Under the pieces are notes generated by a model. The model was not told the origin of the DNA and ran no database searches. It saw only the letters and a program-made list of their open reading frames with translations. From Candidatus Symbiopectobacterium sp. NZEC151 (GTDB taxonomy: Bacteria > Pseudomonadota > Gammaproteobacteria > Enterobacterales > Enterobacteriaceae): a DNA stretch of 64,000 nt. The stretch covers positions 1-64,000 of the forward strand of contig NZ_JAGFPE010000004.1 of the NCBI RefSeq assembly GCF_025962655.1, read 5' to 3'. How positions within the stretch are numbered: position 1 is the stretch's first letter; every line of letters starts with the position of its first letter. Of this stretch, positions 37,793 to 47,813 are shown piece after piece. The translations under genes and the position numbers were made by a program.

Positions 37793-38865
37793 ACATTCCC
37801 CCGGTGGCGCAGAATAATACTCAGGAAGAAGGGCACCCCAACCAGCGATGTCACGATCCCAACCGGAATAATCACGCCGGGGATCAGGTTTTTAGACGCT
37901 ACCGACGCCAGCGACAACACCAACGCACCAATCAGCGCGCTGGCGGGCAGATAGAAGCGGTGATCTTCGCCGAAGACCATGCGGGCAATGTGTGGCGCGA
38001 CCAAGCCAATAAAACCGATCGGGCCGACGAATGCCACCGACAGCGCGGAGAGAATACTGATGCGCAACAGCGTCGTCAGACGCAAACGGCGCACGTTGAT
38101 GCCAAAACTGGTGGCGCGATCTTCTCCAAGACGCAGGGCGGTCAGTTTCCATGAACTCATAAACGACAGCGGCATCAATACCGCCAGTGCCAACAGCAGT
38201 ACGCCCAGCTTTTCCCATGAGGCGCGAGCCAGGCTGCCCATGGTCCAGAACACCAGCCCTTGCAAGGTATCTTCATTGGCAATGAATTGCAGCATGGAGA
38301 CCAGCGCATTGAAGGTGAACACCAGCGCGATGCCGAACAGCACCACGCCGGACGTCGCAACGTTGGTCCAGCGGGTAATGCCATCGAGCAGCAGTGCGGC
38401 CATCAGCGCAAAGAGAAAGGCGTTGGCGGAGATAAACCACTGGGCCGGAATGCCGGGAATACCAATCCCCAACACAATCGCCAAGGCAGCACCGAAGGCG
38501 GCGGCCGAGGAGACGCCCAGGGTAAACGGGCTGGCTAACGGGTTATTCAGGATGGTCTGCATCTCTGCGCCTGCCAGCCCTAAGGCCAGCCCGACGATCA
38601 GCGCCATCAGCGCATAGGGCAGGCGGATATCCCACACGATCACGCGCGTGCCGGCATCGGCCTGTGCCGGGTTGGTCAGGGTTTGCCACAGCACGTCGAG
38701 CGAAAGCCCAGACGGCCCCATGGTGAAATCCAGCAGCAGGGAGGCAACAATGGCGACGACCAGCAGCAGCATGATCAGCAACCGGTGGCGCAGAATATCT
38801 TGATAGTGACGGAGGATATCCGATTCAGCCGCCTTTTGGCGGCTGATGTCAGTGGTTGTACTCAT
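37789..38865 (-). CDS. Iron-type ABC transporter permease (FecCD family)
   Basis: Inner-membrane permease of 358 residues with about nine to ten hydrophobic segments. Typical FecCD blocks are GLALGLAGAEMQTILNNPLASPFTLGVSSAAAFGA and FVGPIGFIGLVAPHIARM, the latter the coupling helix that meets the ATPase. It starts 3 bases after the upstream binding-protein stop and overlaps the ATPase gene, forming a tight three-gene operon under Fur control. Confidence 0.94.
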   Translation of the reverse strand: MSTTTDISRQKAAESDILRHYQDILRHRLLIMLLLVVAIVASLLLDFTMGPSGLSLDVLWQTLTNPAQADAGTRVIVWDIRLPYALMALIVGLALGLAGAEMQTILNNPLASPFTLGVSSAAAFGAALAIVLGIGIPGIPAQWFISANAFLFALMAALLLDGITRWTNVATSGVVLFGIALVFTFNALVSMLQFIANEDTLQGLVFWTMGSLARASWEKLGVLLLALAVLMPLSFMSSWKLTALRLGEDRATSFGINVRRLRLTTLLRISILSALSVAFVGPIGFIGLVAPHIARMVFGEDHRFYLPASALIGALVLSLASVASKNLIPGVIIPVGIVTSLVGVPFFLSIILRHRGNV

Positions 38866-38868
38866 CGA

Positions 38869-39993
38869 CTACTTGGCCAACTTTTGACTGAAAATAAACG
38901 GCGTGTCCGGAAGCGTGGTAAAGCGACGCACGATATCGTGGTAGGTTTGATCCGGATTTAACGTTGCCAGGGCTTGCGGATAGGCAATTTTCGCCAGATA
39001 TTCCATGCCGACAATGTTATACGGATGGTTATAGAAGTGGTGATACACCCCGTAAACCTGACCGGCCTTGATAGCGGGGACCTGATCGATACCCGGACGG
39101 CTTAACAGCACATCTGCTTTGGCCTGAATATCCTCAGCGGTGGCGCCATAGCCGAACGACAGAATTTTGTTGGCGCTGTTGCCGCGTTTGGAACCGGTCA
39201 TGATGTAGGCATCCGGTTTTTCCGCAATCACTTTTTCCAGTGAGATAAAACCGGTGGCACCCGGCAGCAGATCGGCGGCGATGTTGGTCACCCCAACCGC
39301 TCTTAGCAAACCGCCCCAGCCGTTATCTTTATGGCTAAAGCAGCAGGCATCGCTGTTGCCCGCGATAGGTTCGATAAACACGCGCGGTTTGGGGGTAATG
39401 GCTGAGGTTTTTTGCTGGATGTCGGTGGCGTGCTGACGGTAGAAATCGGTATAGGCTTTGGCATTCTCTTCGCGGTTAAGCACCTTGCCGAGCAGGTCGA
39501 TGCTGTCTGCGGTGTTCTTGGCCGGATCGATTTCATAATCGACAAACAGCAGCGGAATGTGCAGTTCATTCAGCTTGTTCACCACGCCATTGCCTTCCAG
39601 CGACGCCTTGGCACGCAGCTGCGCTACCATCAAATCCGGTTTTTTCACCAGCACGCTTTCCAGCTCGATATCACCTTTGTCACCAAAGCCCATATCGAGG
39701 ATGTTTTCTGCGTCCGGCCATTTGCCCTTCAACAGATTCCAGGTAGCGGTATCCTGCTTTTTCGGCAGGTTGTTCCACGCCACCAAACGCTGGAACGGAT
39801 CGTCGCGATCCAGCAGTGCCAGCGCCATAATATCGCGCCCGTCTTGCAGCACCAGATGCTTCGGCTCGTGTTGCAGCGTGACGGTATTGCCCGCCATATC
39901 AGTGATGGTTAAGGGATACTGCGTGGCGTGGCTGAAAAGTGGTGTAGCAAGGAGTGCCGTGAAGAACAGCGAGTTGATGGATTTTTTAAACAT
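38869..39993 (-). CDS. Iron-type ABC transporter substrate-binding protein (paralogue 2)
   Basis: Periplasmic binding protein of 374 residues, signal peptide cut near FSHA. It is clearly paralogous to the protein at 35.8-36.9 kb: it shares ITDMAGNTV at the start, DACCFSHKDNGWGGLLRAVGVTNIA with adjacent Cys217-Cys218, and YHHFYNHPYNIVGMEYLAKIAYP. First gene of the permease-ATPase operon and preceded by a Fur box. Paired cysteines in both paralogues at the same place are unusual for FecB-type proteins and may be a disulfide or part of the ligand site. The ligand is unknown. Confidence 0.88.
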   Translation of the reverse strand: MFKKSINSLFFTALLATPLFSHATQYPLTITDMAGNTVTLQHEPKHLVLQDGRDIMALALLDRDDPFQRLVAWNNLPKKQDTATWNLLKGKWPDAENILDMGFGDKGDIELESVLVKKPDLMVAQLRAKASLEGNGVVNKLNELHIPLLFVDYEIDPAKNTADSIDLLGKVLNREENAKAYTDFYRQHATDIQQKTSAITPKPRVFIEPIAGNSDACCFSHKDNGWGGLLRAVGVTNIAADLLPGATGFISLEKVIAEKPDAYIMTGSKRGNSANKILSFGYGATAEDIQAKADVLLSRPGIDQVPAIKAGQVYGVYHHFYNHPYNIVGMEYLAKIAYPQALATLNPDQTYHDIVRRFTTLPDTPFIFSQKLAK

Positions 39994-40061
39994 GGTGTCG
40001 TCCCGTTACCATCTGCCCTGATGAATTAAGCCTCTCCTAATACAAATCAGACAGATGTAAT

Positions 40062-40080
40062 GCATTTGATAATCATTATC
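40062..40080 (-). promoter_or_regulatory. Fur box of the iron ABC operon
   Basis: GCATTTGATAATCATTATC contains the full GATAATCATTATC half of the Fur consensus, about 70 bp upstream of the binding-protein start. A further ATTAC repeat on the right may extend it. Confidence 0.85.
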
Positions 40081-40176
40081 GTATTACCATACGCCAAAAC
40101 TTAACAGAAACGCAATGTAAGGAAAAATATCAGATGTTGTCCCGCCCACCGACGGCGAACGGGACAAAAGACAGCC

Positions 40177-40980
40177 TTAGCGTTTCAGGGCTTCGCTAAG
40201 TTGTTCACGGATGGTGGACAGAATGGATTTCACCACGCGCGGATTGCCCGCCACCAGGTTGCCAGAAGAGAGGTAGTTGTGGCCGCCAACGAAGTCAGTC
40301 ACGATGCCGCCCGCTTCACGCACAATCAGTTCGCCACCGGCGAAATCCCAGGGCTTCAGGCCAATCTCGAAGAAACCGTCTACGCGGCCTGCTGCCACAT
40401 AGGCCAGATCCAGCGCGGCAGAACCGGTACGACGGAAGTCGGCACAGGTGGTAAACAGGGCTGACACCATATTGATGTAAGGGGTAGCGTGCTGTTTCAG
40501 CTTGAAAGGAAAGCCGGTTGCCAGAATCGTGCCTTCCAGATCGCGCGCGTTGCCGCTGCGCAGACGATAGCCGTTCAACTGTGCGCCCTGACCGCGCGTG
40601 GCGGTAAACAGTTCATTGCGCATCGGATCGTAAACCACGGCGACTTCAGTGCGGCCTTTAATGCGCACCGCAATGGAAACAGCAAAATGGGGGAGACGTT
40701 TTACGAAGTTGGTGGTGCCATCCAGCGGATCGATAATCCATTGCACTGTGTCGTCTTCACCGACTATTTCGCCGCACTCTTCACCAATAATAGTGTGCTG
40801 GGGGTAGGATTTGCGGATCACCTCAATAATCAGGCGTTCGGCGTCGCGGTCAACGTTGGTGACAAAATCGTTGCTGCCTTTTTGGCTCGCTTCAACGGCG
40901 TCGGGGGTTTCATAATTCTTGGCAATTAAATTACCGCCCTTGCGCGCAGCGCGCACAGCGATGTTAAGCATCGGATGCAT
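40177..40980 (-). CDS. suhB: Inositol-1-monophosphatase SuhB / transcription antitermination factor
   Basis: Magnesium-dependent phosphatase that in E. coli also joins the rRNA antitermination complex with NusA. It is 267 residues from the ATG at 40980 (MHPMLNIAVRAARKGGNLIAK), as in E. coli; the four-residue longer start at 40992 has no family support. Metal-binding motifs are GEECGE, DPLDGTTNF and the late WDFAGGELIVREAGG. It is divergent from trmJ, as usual. Confidence 0.96.
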   Translation of the reverse strand: MHPMLNIAVRAARKGGNLIAKNYETPDAVEASQKGSNDFVTNVDRDAERLIIEVIRKSYPQHTIIGEECGEIVGEDDTVQWIIDPLDGTTNFVKRLPHFAVSIAVRIKGRTEVAVVYDPMRNELFTATRGQGAQLNGYRLRSGNARDLEGTILATGFPFKLKQHATPYINMVSALFTTCADFRRTGSAALDLAYVAAGRVDGFFEIGLKPWDFAGGELIVREAGGIVTDFVGGHNYLSSGNLVAGNPRVVKSILSTIREQLSEALKR

Positions 40981-41112
40981 GGTATCGTCCACTAGGATGT
41001 TAAAGAACAGAAAGCGAGGCGCAGTATAGCAGGGGAAAGAGAAAATAGCGAAGTCTGTGATACACTAATCCTGTTTTTCACTCTTTTTCTTCTTTCTTAC
41101 TGCCGAGTCAAC

Positions 41113-41847
41113 ATGTTAGAGAATATTCGTATCGTTCTGGTGGAAACCTCGCACACAGGCAACATGGGGTCCACCGCCAGAGCGATGAAAACCATGGGAT
41201 TAAAGAACCTCTATCTGGTGAACCCACTGATCAAACCGGATTCACAGGCAATCGCACTGGCCGCAGGTGCCAGCGATATTATTGGAAACGCTACGCTGGT
41301 CAATACGCTGGATGAGGCGTTGGTCGGGTGTAACCTGGTGGTGGGTACCAGCGCGCGTTCCCGTTCGCTGCCCTGGCCGATGCTCGAACCGCGCGAGTGC
41401 GGCGTGCGCAGTGCGCACGAAGCGCAGCACGCACCGGTGGCGCTGGTGTTTGGCCGTGAACGCGTGGGGTTGACCAATGACGAACTGCAAAAATGCCACT
41501 ATCACGTCTGTATTCCCGCCAATCCCGAGTACAGCTCGTTGAATCTGGCGATGGCAGTACAGCTGATCGCTTATGAAGTTCGCGTTGCGCATCTGGATTT
41601 GCTGGCGCAGGGAGCACCCCAGATCGCAGAAGAACCTTACCCGCTGGTTGACGATCTGGAACGTTTCTATACCCATCTGGAAGAAACGCTGCACTATACC
41701 GGTTTTATTCGTAAGGCCCATCAGGGGCAGGTGATGCACAAGCTGCGTCGCTTATTCACCCGTGCGCGCCCGGAAGAGCAGGAGTTGGCCATTCTGCGCG
41801 GCATTTTGAGCTCGGTACAAAAAAACCGACATGACAGTCAGGACTAG
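41113..41847 (+). CDS. trmJ: tRNA (cytidine/uridine-2'-O-)-methyltransferase TrmJ
   Basis: SPOUT methyltransferase that modifies position 32 of several tRNAs using SAM. The 244 residues show the trefoil-knot motifs: [14 protein letters not shown] at the N terminus, [16 protein letters not shown] in the middle and [22 protein letters not shown], which forms the SAM site. It lies directly before the isc cluster, as in E. coli. Confidence 0.95.
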   Translation: MLENIRIVLVETSHTGNMGSTARAMKTMGLKNLYLVNPLIKPDSQAIALAAGASDIIGNATLVNTLDEALVGCNLVVGTSARSRSLPWPMLEPRECGVRSAHEAQHAPVALVFGRERVGLTNDELQKCHYHVCIPANPEYSSLNLAMAVQLIAYEVRVAHLDLLAQGAPQIAEEPYPLVDDLERFYTHLEETLHYTGFIRKAHQGQVMHKLRRLFTRARPEEQELAILRGILSSVQKNRHDSQD

Positions 41848-41862
41848 AAAAGCATAGCGTAA

Positions 41863-41912
41863 ATACTTGAGTGAATTACTCGGTTAAATAGTTGACTAAA
41901 ACACTCGGGAAT
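41863..41912 (+). promoter_or_regulatory. Two type 1 IscR boxes of the isc operon
   Basis: Two 25-bp sites lie back to back at 41863-41887 (ATACTTGAGTGAATTACTCG...) and 41888-41912 (ATAGTTGACTAAAACACTCG...). Both fit ATASYYGACTRWWWYAGTCRRSTAT with few mismatches. [2Fe-2S]-IscR bound here represses its own operon, as known in E. coli. They lie 100-150 bp before iscR. Confidence 0.85.
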
Positions 41913-42011
41913 GTCAGACTCGAAGGGTGCTATGTAAGTACATGCATTTACAGTGCATGTTATAATAACCGTGTTCGATAATAAGCTGTTTTATCTACAG
42001 GTACCACTATT

Positions 42012-42506
42012 ATGAGACTGACATCAAAAGGCCGTTATGCCGTTACCGCCATGCTTGATGTGGCGCTGCACTCCAAAGAAGGGCCGGTTCCTTTGGCGGA
42101 TATTTCCGAGCGACAGGGAATATCGCTGTCCTATCTCGAGCAACTGTTCTCTCGCTTGCGCAAAAACGGGCTGGTTTCCAGCGTCCGTGGGCCGGGCGGT
42201 GGTTACCTGCTAGGCAAAAACGCCAATGAAATCGCCGTTGGTGCCGTGATCTCTGCCGTCGACGAATCCGTCGATGCGACCCGTTGTCAGGGGCGTGAAG
42301 GCTGCCAGGGTGGCGATCGCTGCCTGACGCACACGCTGTGGCGCGATCTCAGCGACCGTATCACCGATTTCTTGAACAATATCACGCTGGACGAACTGGT
42401 GAATAATCAGGAAGTGCTGGACGTGGCGGATCGCCAAGATGCCGACACGCGCCGCACCGCTAACGGACGTTTTCAAGAAACCATTAATGTCAATCTGCGC
42501 GCCTGA
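42012..42506 (+). CDS. iscR: Fe-S cluster regulator IscR
   Basis: Rrf2-family transcription factor of 164 residues: an N-terminal winged helix ([19 protein letters not shown]) and the [2Fe-2S] site [16 protein letters not shown], with three cysteines and a histidine. When it carries a cluster it represses the isc operon through the upstream boxes. First gene of iscRSUA-hscBA-fdx-iscX. Confidence 0.97.
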   Translation: MRLTSKGRYAVTAMLDVALHSKEGPVPLADISERQGISLSYLEQLFSRLRKNGLVSSVRGPGGGYLLGKNANEIAVGAVISAVDESVDATRCQGREGCQGGDRCLTHTLWRDLSDRITDFLNNITLDELVNNQEVLDVADRQDADTRRTANGRFQETINVNLRA

Positions 42507-42533
42507 TAGTTCATCCTCGCAGGAATAATAAAA

Positions 42534-42556
42534 TCAAAACGCATTGTACGTTTTGA
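42534..42556 (+). other. Hairpin between iscR and iscS
   Basis: TCAAAACG / CGTTTTGA, a perfect 8-bp stem with a seven-base loop, in the iscR-iscS leader. In E. coli, structure in this gap protects the iscR part of the message when RyhB triggers decay of iscSUA, and this hairpin may do the same. Confidence 0.55.
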
Positions 42557-42580
42557 AGTGATGTACGGAGTTTATGAGCA

Positions 42581-43795
42581 ATGAAGTTACCCATTTATCT
42601 AGACTATTCAGCCACGACGCCGGTTGACCCGCGCGTGGCTGAAAAAATGATGCAGTTTTTGACCCTGGACGGTACGTTTGGCAACCCGGCTTCCCGCTCT
42701 CACCGCTTTGGTTGGCAGGCGGAAGAGGCAGTGGATATCGCGCGTAACCAAATTGCCGATCTGGTGGGTGCCGATCCGCGTGAAATTGTGTTCACGTCCG
42801 GCGCGACCGAAGCCGACAACCTGGCTATCAAAGGTGCCGCTAACTTCTATCAGAAGAAAGGCAAGCACATCATTACCAGCAAGACCGAACACAAGGCCGT
42901 GCTGGATACCTGCCGTCAGTTGGAGCGTGAAGGCTTCGAGGTCACTTACCTCGCGCCGCAGCGCAACGGCATTATCGATCTGCATGAACTCGAAGCGGCA
43001 ATGCGTGAAGACACCATTGTGGTTTCCATCATGCACGTGAACAACGAAATCGGTGTGGTACAGGATATTGCCGCTATCGGCGAGATGTGCCGTAGCCGTG
43101 GTATCGTATTCCATGTTGATGCGACGCAGAGCGTGGGCAAACTGCCTATCGATCTCAGTAAGACCAAAGTCGATTTAATGTCTTTCTCCGGTCATAAAAT
43201 CTATGGTCCGAAAGGCATTGGCGCGCTGTATGTGCGTCGTAAACCCCGTATCCGTATTGAAGCGCAGATGCACGGCGGCGGTCACGAACGCGGTATGCGT
43301 TCCGGCACCTTGCCGGTGCACCAGATCGTCGGCATGGGTGAAGCGTACCGTATTGCCAAAGAAGAGATGGTGGCGGAAATGGCTCGCCTGAGCGCGCTGC
43401 GCCATCGCTTGTGGAACGGTATCAAGGATATTGAAGAGGTGTACCTTAACGGCGACCTGGAGCAGGGCGCGCCGAATATCCTCAATGTCAGCTTTAACTA
43501 TGTTGAGGGTGAATCCCTGATCATGGCGCTGAAAGACCTGGCTGTCTCCTCCGGTTCTGCCTGTACCTCTGCGAGCCTGGAGCCATCCTATGTGCTGCGT
43601 GCGCTGGGCATGAATGATGAATTGGCGCACAGCTCGATCCGCTTCTCTCTCGGCCGCTTCACCACCGAGGAAGAGATCGACTACACCATCGATCTGGTAC
43701 AGAAATCCATCGGACGTCTGCGTGACCTGTCCCCGCTGTGGGAGATGTTCAAGCAGGGCGTGGATCTGACCACCATCGAATGGGCTCATCATTAA
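42581..43795 (+). CDS. iscS: Cysteine desulfurase IscS
   Basis: PLP enzyme that takes sulfur from cysteine for Fe-S clusters, thiamine and tRNA thiolation. It is 404 residues, nearly identical to E. coli. The PLP lysine is in [12 protein letters not shown] (Lys206) and the sulfur-carrying cysteine in [19 protein letters not shown] (Cys328). GGAG lies ten bases before the ATG; an out-of-frame ATG at 42574 sits closer to it (see findings). Confidence 0.98.
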   Translation: MKLPIYLDYSATTPVDPRVAEKMMQFLTLDGTFGNPASRSHRFGWQAEEAVDIARNQIADLVGADPREIVFTSGATEADNLAIKGAANFYQKKGKHIITSKTEHKAVLDTCRQLEREGFEVTYLAPQRNGIIDLHELEAAMREDTIVVSIMHVNNEIGVVQDIAAIGEMCRSRGIVFHVDATQSVGKLPIDLSKTKVDLMSFSGHKIYGPKGIGALYVRRKPRIRIEAQMHGGGHERGMRSGTLPVHQIVGMGEAYRIAKEEMVAEMARLSALRHRLWNGIKDIEEVYLNGDLEQGAPNILNVSFNYVEGESLIMALKDLAVSSGSACTSASLEPSYVLRALGMNDELAHSSIRFSLGRFTTEEEIDYTIDLVQKSIGRLRDLSPLWEMFKQGVDLTTIEWAHH

Positions 43796-43819
43796 TTCGC
43801 AGCACGGAGAACGTTAATC

Positions 43820-44206
43820 ATGGCATACAGCGAAAAAGTTATTGATCATTACGAAAATCCGCGCAACGTCGGCTCCTTTGACAACGCCGATCCTTCGATT
43901 GGCAGCGGCATGGTGGGCGCACCGGCGTGTGGCGACGTAATGAAATTACAGATCAAAGTCAGCGACAACGGCATTATCGAAGACGCACGTTTCAAAACCT
44001 ACGGTTGTGGCTCCGCCATTGCTTCAAGTTCGCTGATCACTGAATGGGTGAAAGGCAAGTCTCTGGACGAAGCCGAGGCGATCAAGAACACCCAGATCGC
44101 CGAGGAGCTGGAACTGCCACCGGTGAAAATTCACTGTTCTATTCTGGCGGAAGATGCGATCAAAGCAGCGATCGCAGATTACAAAAGCAAACGCACAGCG
44201 AAATAA
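43820..44206 (+). CDS. iscU: Fe-S cluster scaffold IscU
   Basis: Scaffold on which the [2Fe-2S] cluster is built, 128 residues. The three ligand cysteines are in GAPACGDVM, TYGCGSAIAS and KIHCSILAED. LPPVK just before the last is the HscA-binding motif. It lies 24 bp after iscS. Confidence 0.98.
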   Translation: MAYSEKVIDHYENPRNVGSFDNADPSIGSGMVGAPACGDVMKLQIKVSDNGIIEDARFKTYGCGSAIASSSLITEWVKGKSLDEAEAIKNTQIAEELELPPVKIHCSILAEDAIKAAIADYKSKRTAK

Positions 44207-44278
44207 TGGGTCGGCGAACCTACTGCCCGGCGCGTATGCGTTGGGCAGTAGGCGTGCTAACGGTACCGAGGTTGGTGT

Positions 44279-44602
44279 ATGTCTATTTCTCTTAGCGATA
44301 GCGCAGCACAACGTGTCAGCGCTTTTATGGTAAATCGAGGCAAAGGCGTTGGCCTGCGTCTGGGCGTGCGGACGTCGGGTTGCTCAGGTATGGCTTATGT
44401 GCTTGAGTTTGTTGACGACCTTAATGACGACGATGTGGTGTTTGAAGATAAAGGGGTAAAAGTCATCATCGATGGCAAGAGCCTGGTTTATCTCGACGGC
44501 ACGCAGTTGGATTTCGTCAAAGAAGGGTTGAACGAAGGCTTCAAGTTCAATAACCCCAACGTTAACGGCGAATGCGGCTGCGGCGAAAGCTTTACGGTCT
44601 GA
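44279..44602 (+). CDS. iscA: A-type Fe-S carrier IscA
   Basis: Fe-S carrier of 107 residues with the three conserved cysteines, in TSGCSGMAY and in the C-terminal CGCGESFTV. Fourth gene of the isc cluster. Confidence 0.97.
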   Translation: MSISLSDSAAQRVSAFMVNRGKGVGLRLGVRTSGCSGMAYVLEFVDDLNDDDVVFEDKGVKVIIDGKSLVYLDGTQLDFVKEGLNEGFKFNNPNVNGECGCGESFTV

Positions 44603-44689
44603 TTCGTTTTGCCCGTGTTAGCGGGGGCATGCTCGTGACGCATTGGCGCAGGGCGGCTACCCGTTAGCGCCACACTGTCCGAGCGCACT

Positions 44690-45208
44690 ATGGATTACTT
44701 TACGTTGTTCGGGCTGCCGGTCCACTACGATGTGGATGGCAGCCTGCTCCTTTCTCGTTATCAGGAACTGCAACGCCAGTTCCATCCCGACCGTTTTGCC
44801 ACGCACCCCGAGCGCGAGCGTCTGCTGGCCGTACAGCAGGCGGCGACGGTTAATGATGCTTACCAGTCGCTGAAACATCCGCTGAAACGCGCAGAATATA
44901 TGTTATCGTTGCACGGTTTTGATCTGGGTAACGAGCAACATACGATGCGCGATACCGCCTTTCTGATGGAGCAACTGGAACTGCGCGAACGGTTGGATGC
45001 GATTTCGCATCAGGCCGATCCCGACGCCGCGCTGGCTGACTTTGCTGACCAGTTAACGGCCATGACACGGCAGCGCACGACGCAGATGCAGTCTGAGCTG
45101 GCGCAGGCAGCGTGGTCTGCGGCCGCAGATACGGTGCGTAAACTCCGCTTTTTGGATAAGCTGCAACAGCAGGTGGAACAACTCGAAGAACAACTGCTGG
45201 ATCGCTAA
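44690..45208 (+). CDS. hscB: Co-chaperone HscB
   Basis: J-type co-chaperone that brings IscU to HscA and stimulates its ATPase, 172 residues. The J-domain HPD is in [17 protein letters not shown], and the C-terminal helices bind IscU. It starts 87 bp after iscA. Confidence 0.96.
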   Translation: MDYFTLFGLPVHYDVDGSLLLSRYQELQRQFHPDRFATHPERERLLAVQQAATVNDAYQSLKHPLKRAEYMLSLHGFDLGNEQHTMRDTAFLMEQLELRERLDAISHQADPDAALADFADQLTAMTRQRTTQMQSELAQAAWSAAADTVRKLRFLDKLQQQVEQLEEQLLDR

Positions 45209-45296
45209 TCTGCGCAGTGATGCACATAATCGAATAACGTCTTTTTATTTCGTCGGCGCAACGGTGGCGCTGACAGCCAATTGATGGAAGCTCAAT

Positions 45297-47147
45297 ATGG
45301 CCCTATTACAAATTAGTGAACCCGGCCTCAGCGCAGCACCACATCAGCGCCGTCTTGCCGTGGGTATTGATCTCGGTACCACCAATTCGCTGGTGGCAAC
45401 GGTGCGCAGCGGTGAAGCACAGCCGCTGGCGGATGCCGAAGGGCGCGAACTGCTGCCGTCGGTGGTGCGCTATGGCGCAGAAAGCATTGATGTCGGTTGG
45501 GCGGCGCAGGCGCAGGCGGTAAACGATCCCGCCAACACCGTCAGTTCCGTTAAACGACTGATGGGCCGTTCTCTGGCCGATATTCAACAACGCTATCCCC
45601 ATTTGCCGTACCATTTTCAGGCCAGCGACAACGGCTTACCGGTGCTGCAAACGGCGGCAGGTAATAAAAACCCGATTCAGGTTTCTGCTGATATTTTGTC
45701 GGCGCTGGCGGCGCGTGCTGAAGCGGCGCTGGAAGGCGTGCCGGATGGCGTGGTGATCACCGTTCCTGCCTATTTCGACGACGCTCAGCGTCAAGGCACC
45801 AAAGATGCGGCGCGTCTGGCCGGGCTGCATGTGCTGCGTTTGCTCAATGAGCCAACGGCGGCAGCTATCGCCTACGGGCTGGATTCGGGCAAGGAAGGGG
45901 TGATTGCCGTCTACGATCTGGGCGGCGGTACCTTTGATATCTCCATTCTGCGTTTAAGCCGCGGGGTGTTTGAAGTGCTGGCGACTGGCGGTGATTCGGC
46001 GCTCGGCGGCGACGATTTCGATCACCTGTTGGTGGAATGGTTGCGTGAGCAGGCGGGCGTCAACGATCGGTCTGATGCACGGGTGCAGCGTGAATTGATT
46101 GAAACGGCCTTGCATGCCAAGGTTGCGCTTAGTGCCGCGCCGTCGGTGACGGTGCAGGTTGGCAACTGGCAGGGTGAACTGAGTCGCGAACAGTTTGATG
46201 CGCTTATCGAGCCACTGGTGAAACGCACGCTGCTTTCCTGCCGTCGGGCACTGAAAGACGCGGGCGTTCAGGCGGATGAAGTGCAGGAAGTGGTGATGGT
46301 GGGGGGCTCGACCCGCGTGCCATTAGTGCGCACCCGCGTCGGTGATTTCTTTGGCCGCACGCCGTTGACCGCCATCGATCCGGATAAAGTGGTGGCGCTG
46401 GGCGCGGCCATTCAGGCAGATATCTTGGTGGGAAACAAGCCAGACAGCGAGATGCTGCTGCTGGATGTGATTCCGCTATCGCTCGGTCTGGAAACCATGG
46501 GGAGCCTGGTCGAGAAGGTGATTCCGCGTAACACCACCATCCCGGTGGCGCGCGCACAGGAGTTCACCACGTTTAAAGACGGTCAGACTGCCATGATGAT
46601 CCATGTGCTGCAAGGTGAGCGTGAGCTGGTGCAGGATTGTCGCTCGTTGGCGCGATTCTCGCTGCGCGGCATTCCGCCCATGCCCGCGGGCGGCGCGCAT
46701 ATTCGCGTTACTTTCCAGGTGGATGCCGATGGCTTGCTGAGCGTCACGGCAATGGAGAAATCCACGGGTGTGGAGGCCGCGATTCAGGTCAAACCGTCGT
46801 ATGGGTTGAGCGATGATGAGATTGCCGCGATGATCACCGATTCGATGCAGAATGCGCAGGGTGACGTCGCTGCGCGCATGCTGGCGGAACAGAAAGTCGA
46901 AGCTGCTCGGGTGCTGGAAAGCGTGCAGAGCGCGCTGGCCGCCGATGCGGACTTGCTGAGTCGTGAAGAACAGACGGCTATCGTTCAGGCGGTGTCGGCA
47001 CTGCAACAGGTGAGTGCCGGTGATGACGTTGCGCTGATTGAAGCCGCAATAAAAACAGTAGATCAACAAACCCAGGGGTTCGCTGCACGTCGTATGGATG
47101 CTTCCATTCGTCGGGCGCTGGCAGGACACTCTGTGGACGAGGTGTAA
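45297..47147 (+). CDS. hscA: Hsp70-type chaperone HscA
   Basis: Specialised Hsp70 that drives cluster release from IscU, 616 residues as in E. coli. The ATPase domain shows [26 protein letters not shown] and [10 protein letters not shown]; the substrate domain recognises LPPVK of IscU. The next gene starts 2 bp after the stop. Confidence 0.97.
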   Translation: MALLQISEPGLSAAPHQRRLAVGIDLGTTNSLVATVRSGEAQPLADAEGRELLPSVVRYGAESIDVGWAAQAQAVNDPANTVSSVKRLMGRSLADIQQRYPHLPYHFQASDNGLPVLQTAAGNKNPIQVSADILSALAARAEAALEGVPDGVVITVPAYFDDAQRQGTKDAARLAGLHVLRLLNEPTAAAIAYGLDSGKEGVIAVYDLGGGTFDISILRLSRGVFEVLATGGDSALGGDDFDHLLVEWLREQAGVNDRSDARVQRELIETALHAKVALSAAPSVTVQVGNWQGELSREQFDALIEPLVKRTLLSCRRALKDAGVQADEVQEVVMVGGSTRVPLVRTRVGDFFGRTPLTAIDPDKVVALGAAIQADILVGNKPDSEMLLLDVIPLSLGLETMGSLVEKVIPRNTTIPVARAQEFTTFKDGQTAMMIHVLQGERELVQDCRSLARFSLRGIPPMPAGGAHIRVTFQVDADGLLSVTAMEKSTGVEAAIQVKPSYGLSDDEIAAMITDSMQNAQGDVAARMLAEQKVEAARVLESVQSALAADADLLSREEQTAIVQAVSALQQVSAGDDVALIEAAIKTVDQQTQGFAARRMDASIRRALAGHSVDEV

Positions 47148-47149
47148 GC

Positions 47150-47485
47150 ATGCCTAAGATAGTTTTTTTGCCGCATCAGGATTTGTGTCCTGAAGGCGCG
47201 GTATTGGAAGCCAAAGTGGGCGAGACGATTCTGGACGTCGCCCTGCGCAATGGTATTGAAGTCGAACACGCCTGCGAGAAGTCCTGTGCGTGCACCACCT
47301 GTCATTGCATTGTGCGCGAAGGGTTTGATTCTCTCGCGGAAAGCACAGAAGATGAAGATGACATGCTGGATAAAGCCTGGGGGCTGGAGCCTGAAAGTCG
47401 TCTGGGCTGTCAGGCGCGTGTCGCGGGCGACGATCTGGTGGTTGAGATCCCGCGTTACACCATTAACCATGCCCGCGAGCATTAA
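47150..47485 (+). CDS. fdx: [2Fe-2S] ferredoxin
   Basis: Adrenodoxin-type ferredoxin that supplies electrons to cluster assembly, 111 residues. Ligands are Cys42, Cys48 and Cys51 in ACEKSCACTTCHC, and the late Cys in SRLGCQARV. Coupled to hscA and followed by iscX after 12 bp. Confidence 0.97.
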   Translation: MPKIVFLPHQDLCPEGAVLEAKVGETILDVALRNGIEVEHACEKSCACTTCHCIVREGFDSLAESTEDEDDMLDKAWGLEPESRLGCQARVAGDDLVVEIPRYTINHAREH

Positions 47486-47497
47486 CAGGAGCAGAAC

Positions 47498-47698
47498 ATG
47501 GGATTGAAATGGACTGACAGCCGTGCCATTGGTGAAGCGCTGTATGACGCGTTTCCTGACACGGATCCGAAAACCGTGCGTTTTACCGACCTGCATCGCT
47601 GGATTTGCGAGCTGGACGATTTTGATGACGCGCCGGACGCTTCCAATGAAAAAATCCTGGAAGCAATACTGCTGGTGTGGTTAGACGAAGCAGAATGA
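47498..47698 (+). CDS. iscX: IscX protein
   Basis: Small acidic protein of 66 residues that binds IscS and iron and tunes desulfurase activity. The acidic patch is [15 protein letters not shown]. Last gene of the isc operon, followed by a strong terminator. Confidence 0.96.
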   Translation: MGLKWTDSRAIGEALYDAFPDTDPKTVRFTDLHRWICELDDFDDAPDASNEKILEAILLVWLDEAE

Positions 47699-47705
47699 TG
47701 ATTCG

Positions 47706-47733
47706 GGGCTGCCTGACGGGCGGCCCTTTTTTT
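47706..47733 (+). terminator. isc operon terminator
   Basis: GGGCTGCC and GGCGGCCC form an 8-bp stem (one G-T pair) followed by seven T, 7 bp after the iscX stop. Confidence 0.92.
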
Positions 47734-47813
47734 CAGCACCATCACCCTGAATAATTCGAATTGAAACATGACGGGTATAGGCTGCTGTTGAAAATAATAT
47801 CCACGGAGCTGAT

